64,000 bases of DNA, from positions 1-64,000 of the forward strand of contig JANJTV010000109.1 in assembly GCA_024710905.1 (NCBI GenBank), written 5' to 3'. This DNA is from Anaerolineales bacterium. GTDB lineage: Bacteria; Chloroflexota; Anaerolineae; Anaerolineales; Villigracilaceae. The notes beneath the pieces are model-generated. The model was given only the letters and a program-made list of their open reading frames with translations. It was not told where the DNA came from and ran no database searches. This document shows positions 10,332 through 18,963 of this stretch, one piece after another (the stretch's first letter is position 1; each line of letters opens with the position of its first letter). The position numbers were made by a program, and so were the translations under genes.

Positions 10332-10719
10332 GAGCATGAGCAGCCTGCATCCCAGGGCAATTGAGGGAATTCACGCCTTCAACGATGGTGATTTTTTCGA
10401 AGCCCATGAACTGCTGGAGGAAGCCTGGCTGGTCGAGCCTGGCGAACTGCGCAACCTGTATCGCGGCATTTTACAGGCGGCAGTCGTTTACCTGCACATC
10501 ACACGCAATAATTATGAAGGGGCTGTGAAAGTATACGGCCGCAGCCAGAAATGGCTGGCAGGCTGGCCAGATATCGTCCTTGGGCTGGATGTCACCCGCT
10601 TGAAAACAGACCTGGAGGCTGCCATTGCCGAGGTGCAGCGGTTGGGGCCAGGCCAATTAGATCAGTTCGACAAAACCTTTTTCAAACCACTGCTGCTTGA
10701 ACAAAGGACCAATCAATGA
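10330..10719 (+). CDS. DUF309 domain-containing protein
   Basis: FNDGDFFEAHELLEEAWLVEPGELRNLYRGILQAAVVYLHI. Confidence 0.87.
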   Translation: MSMSSLHPRAIEGIHAFNDGDFFEAHELLEEAWLVEPGELRNLYRGILQAAVVYLHITRNNYEGAVKVYGRSQKWLAGWPDIVLGLDVTRLKTDLEAAIAEVQRLGPGQLDQFDKTFFKPLLLEQRTNQ

Positions 10720-10916
10720 ATACCGAAGCCAAACGCATCGCCACCGGAACGCTGCGCGAACAGGTACAGCCCCCTCAGAAAACTCCCCAAACGGCCCGAC
10801 GCGAATATACCTGTGATGTATGTGGCTTCTTGATGGTTGAAAGCAAATGCAAAATAACCTGCCAAAACTGTGGCAACCGCTTCGATTGTTCAGACTTGAA
10901 TATCTATTTTGACTAA
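10716..10916 (+). CDS. small zinc-ribbon protein
   Basis: CDVCGFLMVESKCKITCQNCGNRFDCSDL; 4-bp overlap with the DUF309 gene. Confidence 0.72.
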   Translation: MNTEAKRIATGTLREQVQPPQKTPQTARREYTCDVCGFLMVESKCKITCQNCGNRFDCSDLNIYFD

Positions 10917-10952
10917 AAACTTCCCGCCGAATTCCGGCGGGAAGTTTTTAGT
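10912..10952. terminator. bidirectional terminator between convergent genes
   Basis: 18-bp perfect inverted repeat ACTAAAAACTTCCCGCCG-aattc-CGGCGGGAAGTTTTTAGT. Confidence 0.9.
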
Positions 10953-10954
10953 AT

Positions 10955-12529
10955 CTAATCAAAGGTCGCGCTGTAACAACTGATTTCTTGCCCGGAGGGC
11001 GTTTTAACCATCAAGGAATAATCATCTTCATCTGGCACATACCCATCCAGGTTGACCTGCCCGAGGGTTTGCATAGCCCAATACCTTGATAGATGGAGGG
11101 ATTGCCACGACTCATCGAAGGACGAATGCCAGGCCTTATGGCAGGCCAGGGCCGCACCGAGCTTCTCGCGAACCGGCTGCTCCAACCCTGAGGACTGGTA
11201 CAGTGTCGCGATAACGGGAACCGCATCCGGGGAAAGCGAGGCGAGGTAGCCTGCATCCAGATCCTGCCCACCCAACGCGCGATGCACATTCTGGCGCACG
11301 ATAAACCCATCCACATTCATCACCAACAGGGTGGCGGCAAACCCAATGGCTGCCAGGGTACCTGCCAGGGCGAACAACCGCTGGCGATTGCGCAAGTCCA
11401 GCCAGACCGTGACAGCCAGCAAGGCCGCCAGCCAGATGATAAACACATGGGTATACATCCGCAGTCGGGTAAAACCATACGCCGCTTCGTAGAGCAACAA
11501 GCGCTGGAAAGCCGAGACAAGCATGACACCAACCAGCAGGAATAGCACCACGCCCAGACCGGTAAAGATTTTGGCTTGCTGGTCGTTCTGGCGCTTCACC
11601 AACACACTCAGGCCCAGGAAAAGCATCAGGCTGAAGAACGCCACCGAGACCAGTTCACCAAACCCACGCCGGGCGTATTCGGCATAGGTGTAGCCTTCAA
11701 TGACGATATTGGCCCGCCCCCCAAAAAAGTACTGGAATTGGATGGCGACAAACAGGCCGAACAGCAACACCACCCCGCCCAGCATAATGGATGCCTCGGT
11801 AAAGCCAAAAAATTGCGGCACGAGGGGTTTATCCAGCCCGAGCAGTTTTTCATCAGAAGAGCGGTTGGCAGCATGCAGGTACACGCCCGCCAAGGCATAG
11901 GCGATTACAGCAATATACAAGGCGCGGAAGATGTATTCCGGCAGGTTTTCGAGGCTGAGCAACCTGACAAACTCATCCATACGGGCAGCAAAAACCAGGT
12001 CTGCCGAAGAAAGCAGGGCAGCAAAAAATGCCACCAGCGGGAGAGTCAGCAACAGCCCGCGAATGACCGGCCAGATGCGGGATGAATTCTTCACGCTATC
12101 CGGGTTATCTTCACGCGCGGTAGCCTGCACTTCAGACTGGAACATAAGCGGGCGGGCCAGCAGGCTGGCGATCAAGTCGAACAGGCGGGCCACATAATCG
12201 GCCAGGCCATACTCCAGCCAGCGGCCTCCCTGCCAGGTGACAGCCAGAAGTACCAGCGCCAACAGGGTAAACACGTGTGCCAGGAAAACGCTAAGGGGCT
12301 CTGCACGCAGGAACGTGAAGACGGCAAAGAACAGAATCAGGCCAATGACATACAGACTGTTGCGGGCAGGTTTGATCCCACCAGCGACCAGCAGGCCAAC
12401 CCCGGCAGCCAGGGTGGCCAGGGCAAATACGGCAAATGATATGCCGGGTTCATGCTGCCAGAAGAGCAAGTCGAATAACCAGCCCAGCAGCAATACAGTG
12501 AACCAAAGACGGTTGGGTGTTTGTTTCAT
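10955..12529 (-). CDS. DUF4173/DUF4153-like polytopic membrane protein
   Basis: Many TM segments; GFTEASIMLGGVVLLFGLFVAIQFQYFFGG, YAEYARRGFGELV motifs typical of the family. Confidence 0.8.
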   Translation of the reverse strand: MKQTPNRLWFTVLLLGWLFDLLFWQHEPGISFAVFALATLAAGVGLLVAGGIKPARNSLYVIGLILFFAVFTFLRAEPLSVFLAHVFTLLALVLLAVTWQGGRWLEYGLADYVARLFDLIASLLARPLMFQSEVQATAREDNPDSVKNSSRIWPVIRGLLLTLPLVAFFAALLSSADLVFAARMDEFVRLLSLENLPEYIFRALYIAVIAYALAGVYLHAANRSSDEKLLGLDKPLVPQFFGFTEASIMLGGVVLLFGLFVAIQFQYFFGGRANIVIEGYTYAEYARRGFGELVSVAFFSLMLFLGLSVLVKRQNDQQAKIFTGLGVVLFLLVGVMLVSAFQRLLLYEAAYGFTRLRMYTHVFIIWLAALLAVTVWLDLRNRQRLFALAGTLAAIGFAATLLVMNVDGFIVRQNVHRALGGQDLDAGYLASLSPDAVPVIATLYQSSGLEQPVREKLGAALACHKAWHSSFDESWQSLHLSRYWAMQTLGQVNLDGYVPDEDDYSLMVKTPSGQEISCYSATFD

Positions 12530-12645
12530 CGATACCTCCAGTTGAGATTTGCATCAGGGTAGTCGCACCGGGCTGGCAAAATCTCTCTGACAGGTGTTGA
12601 TAGTACCACCTTGCTTACAGGAAGGTTAGAAAATGGCAGGCCCTA

Positions 12646-12674
12646 TTGACTTTCCCCCACGGATATGTGATACT
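12646..12674 (+). promoter_or_regulatory. sigma70-type promoter of the small-ORF/structured RNA locus
   Basis: TTGACT - 17 bp - GATACT with extended TGT directly before the -10. Confidence 0.55.
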
Positions 12675-12729
12675 TTACCACATCAGGGGAAAACAACTTA
12701 AATCGCCATCCCATAGAAAGGAGGAGGTG

Positions 12730-12795
12730 ATGTCTCGTATGGACAGTAATAGTATGCAACCCAGCGCTGTGGCATCCCTCCTCGGTCTCCGATAA
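12730..12795 (+). CDS. putative 21-aa small protein or leader peptide
   Basis: AAAGGAGGAGG SD directly upstream of ATG; MSRMDSNSMQPSAVASLLGLR stop. Confidence 0.5.
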   Translation: MSRMDSNSMQPSAVASLLGLR

Positions 12796-12811
12796 GGAAG
12801 CCACAGCGCGC

Positions 12812-12846
12812 ACAAGGGTGCCGTCCGAAAGGGCGGCACTCCTTGT
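12812..12846 (+). terminator. long GNRA-capped hairpin, possible terminator
   Basis: ACAAGG GTGCCGTCC-GAAA-GGGCGGCAC t CCTTGT; T-tract weak (TTTAAGTTTAAG). Confidence 0.55.
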
Positions 12847-12852
12847 TTAAGT

Positions 12853-14064
12853 TTAAGGCAGCGCCCACCTGAAGCGCCAGGCGTCGCCCTCCTGCGTCAG
12901 GGTGGTGGCAGAACCAACCACCTGGAACCAGGTATTGCCCGGCTTAAAGGGGAAGTATTCCCCGTTTTGGGTCGCGTAAATAATCAACTGATCCAGCGCA
13001 TTACGGTACCAGACCAACTCAAACATTTGTCCATCCCTGAACAGGTAAGCCTTTCCGGGACCGGAGACAACAATATCCACAATCTCCGGGTTGCGGCTGT
13101 AGTACTGGTGCGTGATGTACACCACGACTACATTATCCGCTGTGATTGGCTCGCCCGTCAGCCGGTCGGTGGCCTGCTCATATTGTGGATTGTCACCGCT
13201 GGTATCGTTGGCCGTCTCGGCATACCGGAAATATTTACCGGTTTCAGGGTCGTAATCCCAGTAGTTATAAATGGCGCCGGAATAACGCACATACACATGG
13301 TCAGCAGGCTGGCCGTCATAAGGAAGCGGATAACGGAAAAACAGGCCATCCAAATTCTGGCGACCATTACCACCGGGCACGCTGCGACCATTAATCAGTT
13401 CGGTAATACCCGCCGTATCGGCCACCAGCAGGTTGGCGCCCTGTGGTTCAAAACGACACATGGGTGGGCAGGATGACTCAATGACCAAACGATCGGCATA
13501 ATTTTGGTTGTACATCAAGTTGCGCACACGATAATCGGCTGAGCCAAAGGCAAAATTGGCCTTATACATGGTAATGATGTGATGATCAAAAAAGCGCGCC
13601 GAACGGACTGAGCCAACCATCTCAGCATCATTACCGTAATACAGCGCGATAAATCGCGTCGAACCTTCCTCGGTGTAATATTCATAAACATGGTCGGCCA
13701 GCGAAAGTCCCCATTGCGGGCGGACGTTGCGCGGCAGGTTCGAAACCTTTACAGCCACCGGGCGGCGATCGAGGATGCTGAAATCACCTTCATACTCCAG
13801 GCCGGTAAGCGGATTGACAAACACAGGGAAGCCCACCGGTCCGTATCCTTCTGACGGGTAGGCCGGGGTGGGCGTGGGGGTTGCCGTGGGCGTGGGTGTG
13901 ATCGTGGGTGTGGGAGTACGGCTGGGGGTAGGGGTGGCGGTCAATGTAGGCGTTTCGGTGGGGAACAATGCCGCAGGGATGGAATCACAAGCCGAAAGGC
14001 CAAACATGCCGATCAATGCAAATAAAAATATGCGTTTCATGGTTGCTCCTATTTTGGCAATCAT
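12853..14064 (-). CDS. DUF3048 (YerB-like) lipoprotein
   Basis: Lipobox LSACDS; TPTPT linker; NPLTGLEYEGDFSILDRRPVAVKVSNLPRNVRPQWGLSLADHVYEYYTEEGSTRF. Confidence 0.88.
   Translation of the reverse strand: MIAKIGATMKRIFLFALIGMFGLSACDSIPAALFPTETPTLTATPTPSRTPTPTITPTPTATPTPTPAYPSEGYGPVGFPVFVNPLTGLEYEGDFSILDRRPVAVKVSNLPRNVRPQWGLSLADHVYEYYTEEGSTRFIALYYGNDAEMVGSVRSARFFDHHIITMYKANFAFGSADYRVRNLMYNQNYADRLVIESSCPPMCRFEPQGANLLVADTAGITELINGRSVPGGNGRQNLDGLFFRYPLPYDGQPADHVYVRYSGAIYNYWDYDPETGKYFRYAETANDTSGDNPQYEQATDRLTGEPITADNVVVVYITHQYYSRNPEIVDIVVSGPGKAYLFRDGQMFELVWYRNALDQLIIYATQNGEYFPFKPGNTWFQVVGSATTLTQEGDAWRFRWALP
13862..13960 (-). repeat. low-complexity TPT-rich linker coding repeat
   Basis: Encodes ETPTLTATPTPSRTPTPTITPTPTATPTPTP of the DUF3048 lipoprotein. 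Confidence 0.8.
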
Positions 14065-14113
14065 ACCAAAACTTTAACTTGCCTTTGCCCGTGCCAGACC
14101 ATATAATGCTGCC

Positions 14114-14959
14114 ATGCAACCCAACACACACCCATTACAAAATGCCATCCCCTGGATGGTGGTTCTGGCGGCGCTTCTGGCAGTTGGCGCCTGGCTGGCA
14201 ATCAGCCCGGAAGGCGTACTTGGCAAAGTTGACGCCTTTGGTTATGCTGTTTGCCACCGCCTTGAAGAACGATCCTTCCTGCTGGATGATGGCAGGCAGT
14301 TACCCTTATGCGCACGTTGTTCAGGGATGTACCTGGGTGCCGTGCTCGGCCTGGCCTACCAGGCATTTGTCTCCGGGCGCAGTGGCCAGCTGCCCGGCTG
14401 GAGGCGCGCCACGCCACTTTTGTTATTCTTTGGCCTGTTCGCAATTGATGGCAGTAACTCGTACCTGTACATGTTGAAATCAATTTACCCAACCGGTCTG
14501 TTCGACCAGTTGCAAAACCTGTACACACCCAACAACACCTTGCGCCTGTTCACCGGCATGGGCATGGGGCTGGGAATCGGGGTGGCGCTATACCCGTCCT
14601 TCCAGCAAACTGTCTGGCAAGACTGGCAGGCCAAACCTGCCATTGCCACCTGGAAACAGATGCTGACCCTGATCGGCCTGGCGCTGGTGGTATGCTTCCT
14701 GGTGCTGACCGAGTGGGATATTGTGCTCTATCCTGCCGCACTCATCAGCGCCGGTGGCGTGCTGGCTGTGCTCAGCCTGGTTTACAGCATGGTTTGGATT
14801 ATGTTCATGCGCCAGGAAAACGCCTTCACCCACTGGAAACAACTCTGGCTGCCCCTGCTGGCCGGGATGACTCTGGCCTTGCTACAGATCCTGGTGATTG
14901 ATGTGGTCCGCCTGTGGTTCACCGGCACCTGGGGAGGCTTTCCACTGCCTGGCGCGTAG
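14114..14959 (+). CDS. DUF2085 domain-containing membrane protein
   Basis: AVCHRLEERSFLLDDGRQLPLCARCSGMYLGAVLGL motif. Confidence 0.88.
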   Translation: MQPNTHPLQNAIPWMVVLAALLAVGAWLAISPEGVLGKVDAFGYAVCHRLEERSFLLDDGRQLPLCARCSGMYLGAVLGLAYQAFVSGRSGQLPGWRRATPLLLFFGLFAIDGSNSYLYMLKSIYPTGLFDQLQNLYTPNNTLRLFTGMGMGLGIGVALYPSFQQTVWQDWQAKPAIATWKQMLTLIGLALVVCFLVLTEWDIVLYPAALISAGGVLAVLSLVYSMVWIMFMRQENAFTHWKQLWLPLLAGMTLALLQILVIDVVRLWFTGTWGGFPLPGA

Positions 14960-14977
14960 ATACATTCGGAGGAGTCT

Positions 14978-15544
14978 ATGGACCTTTTGCTCGGTATTTT
15001 CTCTGCTTTCGGGCTTTCGGCCAGCGCCGGGTTGAATGCTTACATTCCCCTGTTCGTCATCGCCGTAGCCGCCCGCTACACCGACCTGTTCAAACTGAGT
15101 GCACCGTTCGATACGTTGACCAACCCCTGGATTATCGTGCTGCTCGGCGTGTTGATCATCATCGAATTTCTGGCCGACAAAGTACCCGCCATCAACCACG
15201 TCAATGACGCCATCCAGACCTTTGTGCGGCCAGTGGCCGGGGCGATTGCATTTGCCGCCAGCGCTCGGGTATTGACAGATGTTTCGCCAGTCATTTCGCT
15301 GGCCTGCGGGCTGCTGATTGCAGGCAGCGTGCACACGGTCAAGGCGGCGGCCATCCGCCCGGCGGTTACGGCCACCACCGGCGGGGCAGGCAATGTACCG
15401 GTCGGCATCGCCGAAGACATCATTACCACCGTCACTTCCATCCTGGCTGTTATCCTGCCTGTGTTGATGGCCGTCTTGATGGTGATCATGCTGGTCTTGT
15501 TGATTGTCTGGCTCTGGCGTCGGTCACAACAACCGGTCACTTGA
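14978..15544 (+). CDS. DUF4126 domain-containing membrane protein
   Basis: FGLSASAGLNAYIPLFVIAVAARYTDLFKL; repeated TM segments. Confidence 0.82.
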   Translation: MDLLLGIFSAFGLSASAGLNAYIPLFVIAVAARYTDLFKLSAPFDTLTNPWIIVLLGVLIIIEFLADKVPAINHVNDAIQTFVRPVAGAIAFAASARVLTDVSPVISLACGLLIAGSVHTVKAAAIRPAVTATTGGAGNVPVGIAEDIITTVTSILAVILPVLMAVLMVIMLVLLIVWLWRRSQQPVT

Positions 15545-15581
15545 GTTAAAATTCATCATCTTGCCCACCTGGAGAAAACTA

Positions 15582-15782
15582 ATGTCTGACCCAACTTTTA
15601 CTGCCATGCCCAGCACCCCGCTCACCCCTGAAAAACCCAAAAAGAGCAACACCGGGATGATGATCGGTATCGTTATTGCCTTGTTGCTATGTTGCTGCTG
15701 CCTGGGGCTGGGCGTCACCTTGTGGTTCACCGGCGACTCGATTGTCGAAGCGCTTAACGCCGCGGGCAGTTTCGCGCCGTAA
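15582..15782 (+). CDS. small single-pass membrane protein with poly-Cys segment
   Basis: MSDPTFTAMPSTPLTPEKPKKSNTGMMIGIVIALLLCCCCLGLGVTLWFTGDSIVEALNAAGSFAP; SD GGAGAA upstream. Confidence 0.65.
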   Translation: MSDPTFTAMPSTPLTPEKPKKSNTGMMIGIVIALLLCCCCLGLGVTLWFTGDSIVEALNAAGSFAP

Positions 15783-15791
15783 ATCACCACC

Positions 15792-15830
15792 ATTCAAAAA
15801 CAGCCCCTAAAACGGGGGCTGTTTTTGAAT
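15792..15830. terminator. bidirectional terminator between convergent genes
   Basis: 16-bp perfect inverted repeat ATTCAAAAACAGCCCC...GGGGCTGTTTTTGAAT. Confidence 0.9.
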
Positions 15831-16265
15831 GAACAAATCCTGCAATTCCCCCAATCCCTGCAGGGCCAGCGCACGGGTTTCCTCATCCAGCGGCAGTGCG
15901 GCAAATTCATCCTCATCCAGCACTACCTGCTGCCCATCTGCTGAAACCCACAAATCCAGGGCCAGGTCAACATACGAGATCGCATCCGGTCCATCCCAAA
16001 CTGCCGGGCGGCCCACATTGCAATACCAGCCTTTCACCTGCTCATCGTCGCGGTCATGAATCTGGAAGATGTTATACCAGCGGTCAAAATAAAACTCTTC
16101 TACAAACCGGTCGCCCCGCTTCAGCACCACCCCCATAAACGGCGCATCTTCGCGGTTAAACAGCGCTTCCAGCCGTACATGGCGCACATCCTGCACCAAT
16201 ACCTGGCCGTCATACGACCAGGTCACCTCCCCGACCAGGTTGCGTTTATTCACCGTGATCTTCAT
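15807..16265 (-). CDS. DUF402 domain-containing protein (FomD/Ntdp-like)
   Basis: FYFDRWYNIFQIHDRDDEQVKGWYCNVGRPAVWDGPDAISYVDLALDLWVSADGQQVVLDEDEF; overlaps the ABC ATPase gene. Confidence 0.82.
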   Translation of the reverse strand: MKITVNKRNLVGEVTWSYDGQVLVQDVRHVRLEALFNREDAPFMGVVLKRGDRFVEEFYFDRWYNIFQIHDRDDEQVKGWYCNVGRPAVWDGPDAISYVDLALDLWVSADGQQVVLDEDEFAALPLDEETRALALQGLGELQDLFIQKQPPF

Positions 16266-17271
16266 CTAAACCTCCCAGGCACTGCGCGCGCTTCACAAAA
16301 AATTCCAGCCGCTGTCCGGCAGTTGGCGCTTCTTCCAGCCAGATCACCAACCCGCCCTCCAGCGTGACAATATGCTTTTCTCCATCAAACACCTCGTCGG
16401 TTGGCACACCACGCATGGCCTGTTCCCCCCCTTTCAGCGACGCAGAGGGACGTACCAGTACACGGATGTTTTCTCCCGCACGATGACCATGCCTACACCC
16501 CAGCAGGATTTCACCCCACCGGCTGTGGGCCACCCCGGGCCGTTCCACCGTTAAATCAAGGATATTGCCCAGCCCCAAGAAACCCGCCGCCCAGGCCGAG
16601 GCGGGTTCCGCGGCCACCTGGGCCGGGCTACCCGCCTGGTGAATCCGCCCTTCATACAGCAAAAGGATTGTATCCGCCACGGCAAAGGCCTCACGCTGGT
16701 CGTGGGTTACATACATGGCCGGGATGCCAGCCTGTTTCAGGATGCCGCGCAGTTCATCCAGTAAGCTCTCTTTTAAGGCACGGTCGAGCGCGCCAAGCGG
16801 CTCATCCAGCATCAGCAGGCGCGGATTGGGGGCCAATGCCCGCGCCAACGCCACGCGCTGCTGCTCACCGCCCGAAAGTTCCGCCACGCGCCGCCGGGCA
16901 AAGGTTTCCATCCGCACCAGTTCCAAAACACTGGCCACACGCTCTACAATTGTGTTTTCCGCCCGGCCTTGCATGCGTAGGCCAAAGGCCACATTCTCGA
17001 AGACATCCAGGTGCGGGAAGAGTGCATAATCCTGGAACATCAGCCCAAACTGCCGGCGGTGGGCCGGGATACCAGCCAGCGATACACCATCCCAGATAAC
17101 CTCCCCGCTGTCTGGTGTTTCCAGCCCGGCCAAAAGCCGAAGTAGTGTGCTTTTGCCGCTACCCGATGCGCCCAACAGGCAGATCGTTTCACCTGGCCGG
17201 ACAGCAAACGAAACACCCTGTAACAAGGGCTGGCCTTCATAAAACTTGGTGATATTGGTGATTTCAAGCAT
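16246..17271 (-). CDS. ABC transporter ATP-binding protein (predicted thiamine uptake)
   Basis: Walker A LLGASGSGKSTLLRLLAGLE, signature LSGGEQQRVALARALA, Walker B LLMLDEPLGALDR; TPP-riboswitch operon. Confidence 0.9.
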   Translation of the reverse strand: MLEITNITKFYEGQPLLQGVSFAVRPGETICLLGASGSGKSTLLRLLAGLETPDSGEVIWDGVSLAGIPAHRRQFGLMFQDYALFPHLDVFENVAFGLRMQGRAENTIVERVASVLELVRMETFARRRVAELSGGEQQRVALARALAPNPRLLMLDEPLGALDRALKESLLDELRGILKQAGIPAMYVTHDQREAFAVADTILLLYEGRIHQAGSPAQVAAEPASAWAAGFLGLGNILDLTVERPGVAHSRWGEILLGCRHGHRAGENIRVLVRPSASLKGGEQAMRGVPTDEVFDGEKHIVTLEGGLVIWLEEAPTAGQRLEFFVKRAQCLGGLDEDHGE

Positions 17272-17277
17272 GCAGGC

Positions 17278-18960
17278 TCACAATTCTCCCGACACCCTGA
17301 AACGTTCAATCAGCCAGATGCCCAGCCCGGCCAGCAATAACAACAGGGTGGCCATGGCCATGGCCTGGCCATAATTCAACGCGCCGGGCTGCGAAAGGAA
17401 GCGGTAAATGGCAGTTGGCAGGGTTGGAGTCTCCGGACGGGCCAGCAGGGAGGCTGCACCAAACTCTCCCAGCGACACAGTAAAAGCAAACGCCCCGGCC
17501 GACACCAGCGCACGGGAAATGATCGGCCAGTCCACCTGCCGCCAAACCTGCCAGGGGCTGGCTCCCAGAACAGCTGCGGCCTCACGGTAACGGTTGGGGA
17601 TGGCCGCCAGCGCGGACTGCAAATTCCGCACGACGAATGGCAGGGCAATGGTGGTGTGCGCCAGCGGCAGCAGCCAGGGCCAGGTCAGCAGGGTGGACCC
17701 GCCCGGCCAGAGCGCACGGTTAAACGTGATGATATATCCTAGCCCCAGCGTCACCGCCGAAGCGCCAAGTGGCAGCATAAGCAGTGGGTCGAGCCATTTT
17801 TCGAGGCGGCCAGGCTTCACCAGCAAGCGCGCCAGCGGAAAACCCAGCAGCAGGGAAAGCACCACCGTGATGAATGCATATTGCAACGAATTCCAAGCGG
17901 CTGTAAAAGGCGGGACGTAAAACAAGGAACCACGCGGGTTCTGGAAGAGCATCTCGAAGAACTGCAAGGTCAATACCGGCCAGCCACCCTCCCATTGTAA
18001 AAAAGCCCGCGCAGGCAGAGAAACAAGCGGCAGGCCAAAAAAGAGCAGGATTACCAAGGCAGCCAACCGCACCAACCCTTTTTCAGGGAAACTTATTGGC
18101 GGGCGGGTGTAGGACGTCCGTGTACGTGCAGAATTATCCGGGCTGCCGCCAGGCAGCACATATCGGCTGTACAGGGCTGAAAGACCCAGCGTACAGGCCA
18201 GCTGCAGCAGGGAAAGGAAAGCTGCGGCAGGCAGGTTGAGGAACTGCAAGGCCTGGATATATATTTCAACTTCAATGGTAGAAAAGCGCGGCCCGCCCAA
18301 CAACAGGATGACCCCAAAACTGGAAAAATCGAACAGGAACACCAGCACACCTGCGGCCAGGATTGCAGGCCAGATGACCGGCAGGGTCACCCGCCAAAAG
18401 GCCTGAAGGTTACCGGCGCCCAGCATGCGAGCTGCATCGGGCAGGCGGGCATCCATCTGCTGCAAGGCGGTGGAGACCAGCCGGACGACAATGATGGTAT
18501 TGTAAAAAACATGCGCCGTCAAAATGGCGGGCAGGCTGTTTAAGAACAGGATTGGTGGCCAGCCCAGCCCATCGAGCAGGATCAGATTCAGCCAACCGCG
18601 CGGGCCAAGCAGGGCGTTGAACCCGGCCGCCACCACAACGGTCGGCAAGAGAAACGGGACTGCCGTCAGCGTGTGCAGGAAACCTTTCAGTGGGAAGTTG
18701 TATCGGGCAAAGAGAAAGGCCAGGGGGAGCCCGAAAAACAGCGTCAAGATGGTTGAAAGCGCCGCCTGGAAAAACGTAAATCCCAACACCTGCATGGCGC
18801 GCGCGCCGGTTTCATCCAAAAGAACAGGTAGCGATACCGCGCCGAGACCCTGCCACAGGATGCGAACCAGCGGGATGAAAAAGAAAACCGCCAGGAAGAT
18901 GGAAGGGGCCAGCCACGGCCATCGCGTGCGCCAGGCTGGCCCGTGAACAGGCGATATCAT
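17278..18960 (-). CDS. ABC transporter permease, duplicated (ThiP-like)
   Basis: Two EAA-like modules (DAARMLGAGNLQAFWRVTLPVIWPAI and EAAAVLGASPWQVWRQVDWPIISRAL). Confidence 0.88.
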   Translation of the reverse strand: MISPVHGPAWRTRWPWLAPSIFLAVFFFIPLVRILWQGLGAVSLPVLLDETGARAMQVLGFTFFQAALSTILTLFFGLPLAFLFARYNFPLKGFLHTLTAVPFLLPTVVVAAGFNALLGPRGWLNLILLDGLGWPPILFLNSLPAILTAHVFYNTIIVVRLVSTALQQMDARLPDAARMLGAGNLQAFWRVTLPVIWPAILAAGVLVFLFDFSSFGVILLLGGPRFSTIEVEIYIQALQFLNLPAAAFLSLLQLACTLGLSALYSRYVLPGGSPDNSARTRTSYTRPPISFPEKGLVRLAALVILLFFGLPLVSLPARAFLQWEGGWPVLTLQFFEMLFQNPRGSLFYVPPFTAAWNSLQYAFITVVLSLLLGFPLARLLVKPGRLEKWLDPLLMLPLGASAVTLGLGYIITFNRALWPGGSTLLTWPWLLPLAHTTIALPFVVRNLQSALAAIPNRYREAAAVLGASPWQVWRQVDWPIISRALVSAGAFAFTVSLGEFGAASLLARPETPTLPTAIYRFLSQPGALNYGQAMAMATLLLLLAGLGIWLIERFRVSGEL

Positions 18961-18963
18961 GAA

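Larger units (their letters stand above)
12651..12846 (+). ncRNA. candidate structured RNA / small-ORF transcription unit
   Basis: Hairpin GCGCTGTGGC(12764-12773)/GCCACAGCGC(12800-12809), terminal GNRA-capped hairpin 12812-12846, and SD/anti-SD complementarity; no large ORF on either strand. Confidence 0.6.

Noticed and set aside
13862-13960. Short tandem GTGGGGGT/TPT-like repeats resembling a CRISPR or microsatellite
   Set aside because: No spacer/repeat periodicity; it encodes the Thr/Pro linker of the DUF3048 lipoprotein in frame.
16401-17099. 232-aa plus-strand ORF
   Set aside because: Antisense to the ABC ATPase gene; Pro/Arg-rich shadow reading frame.
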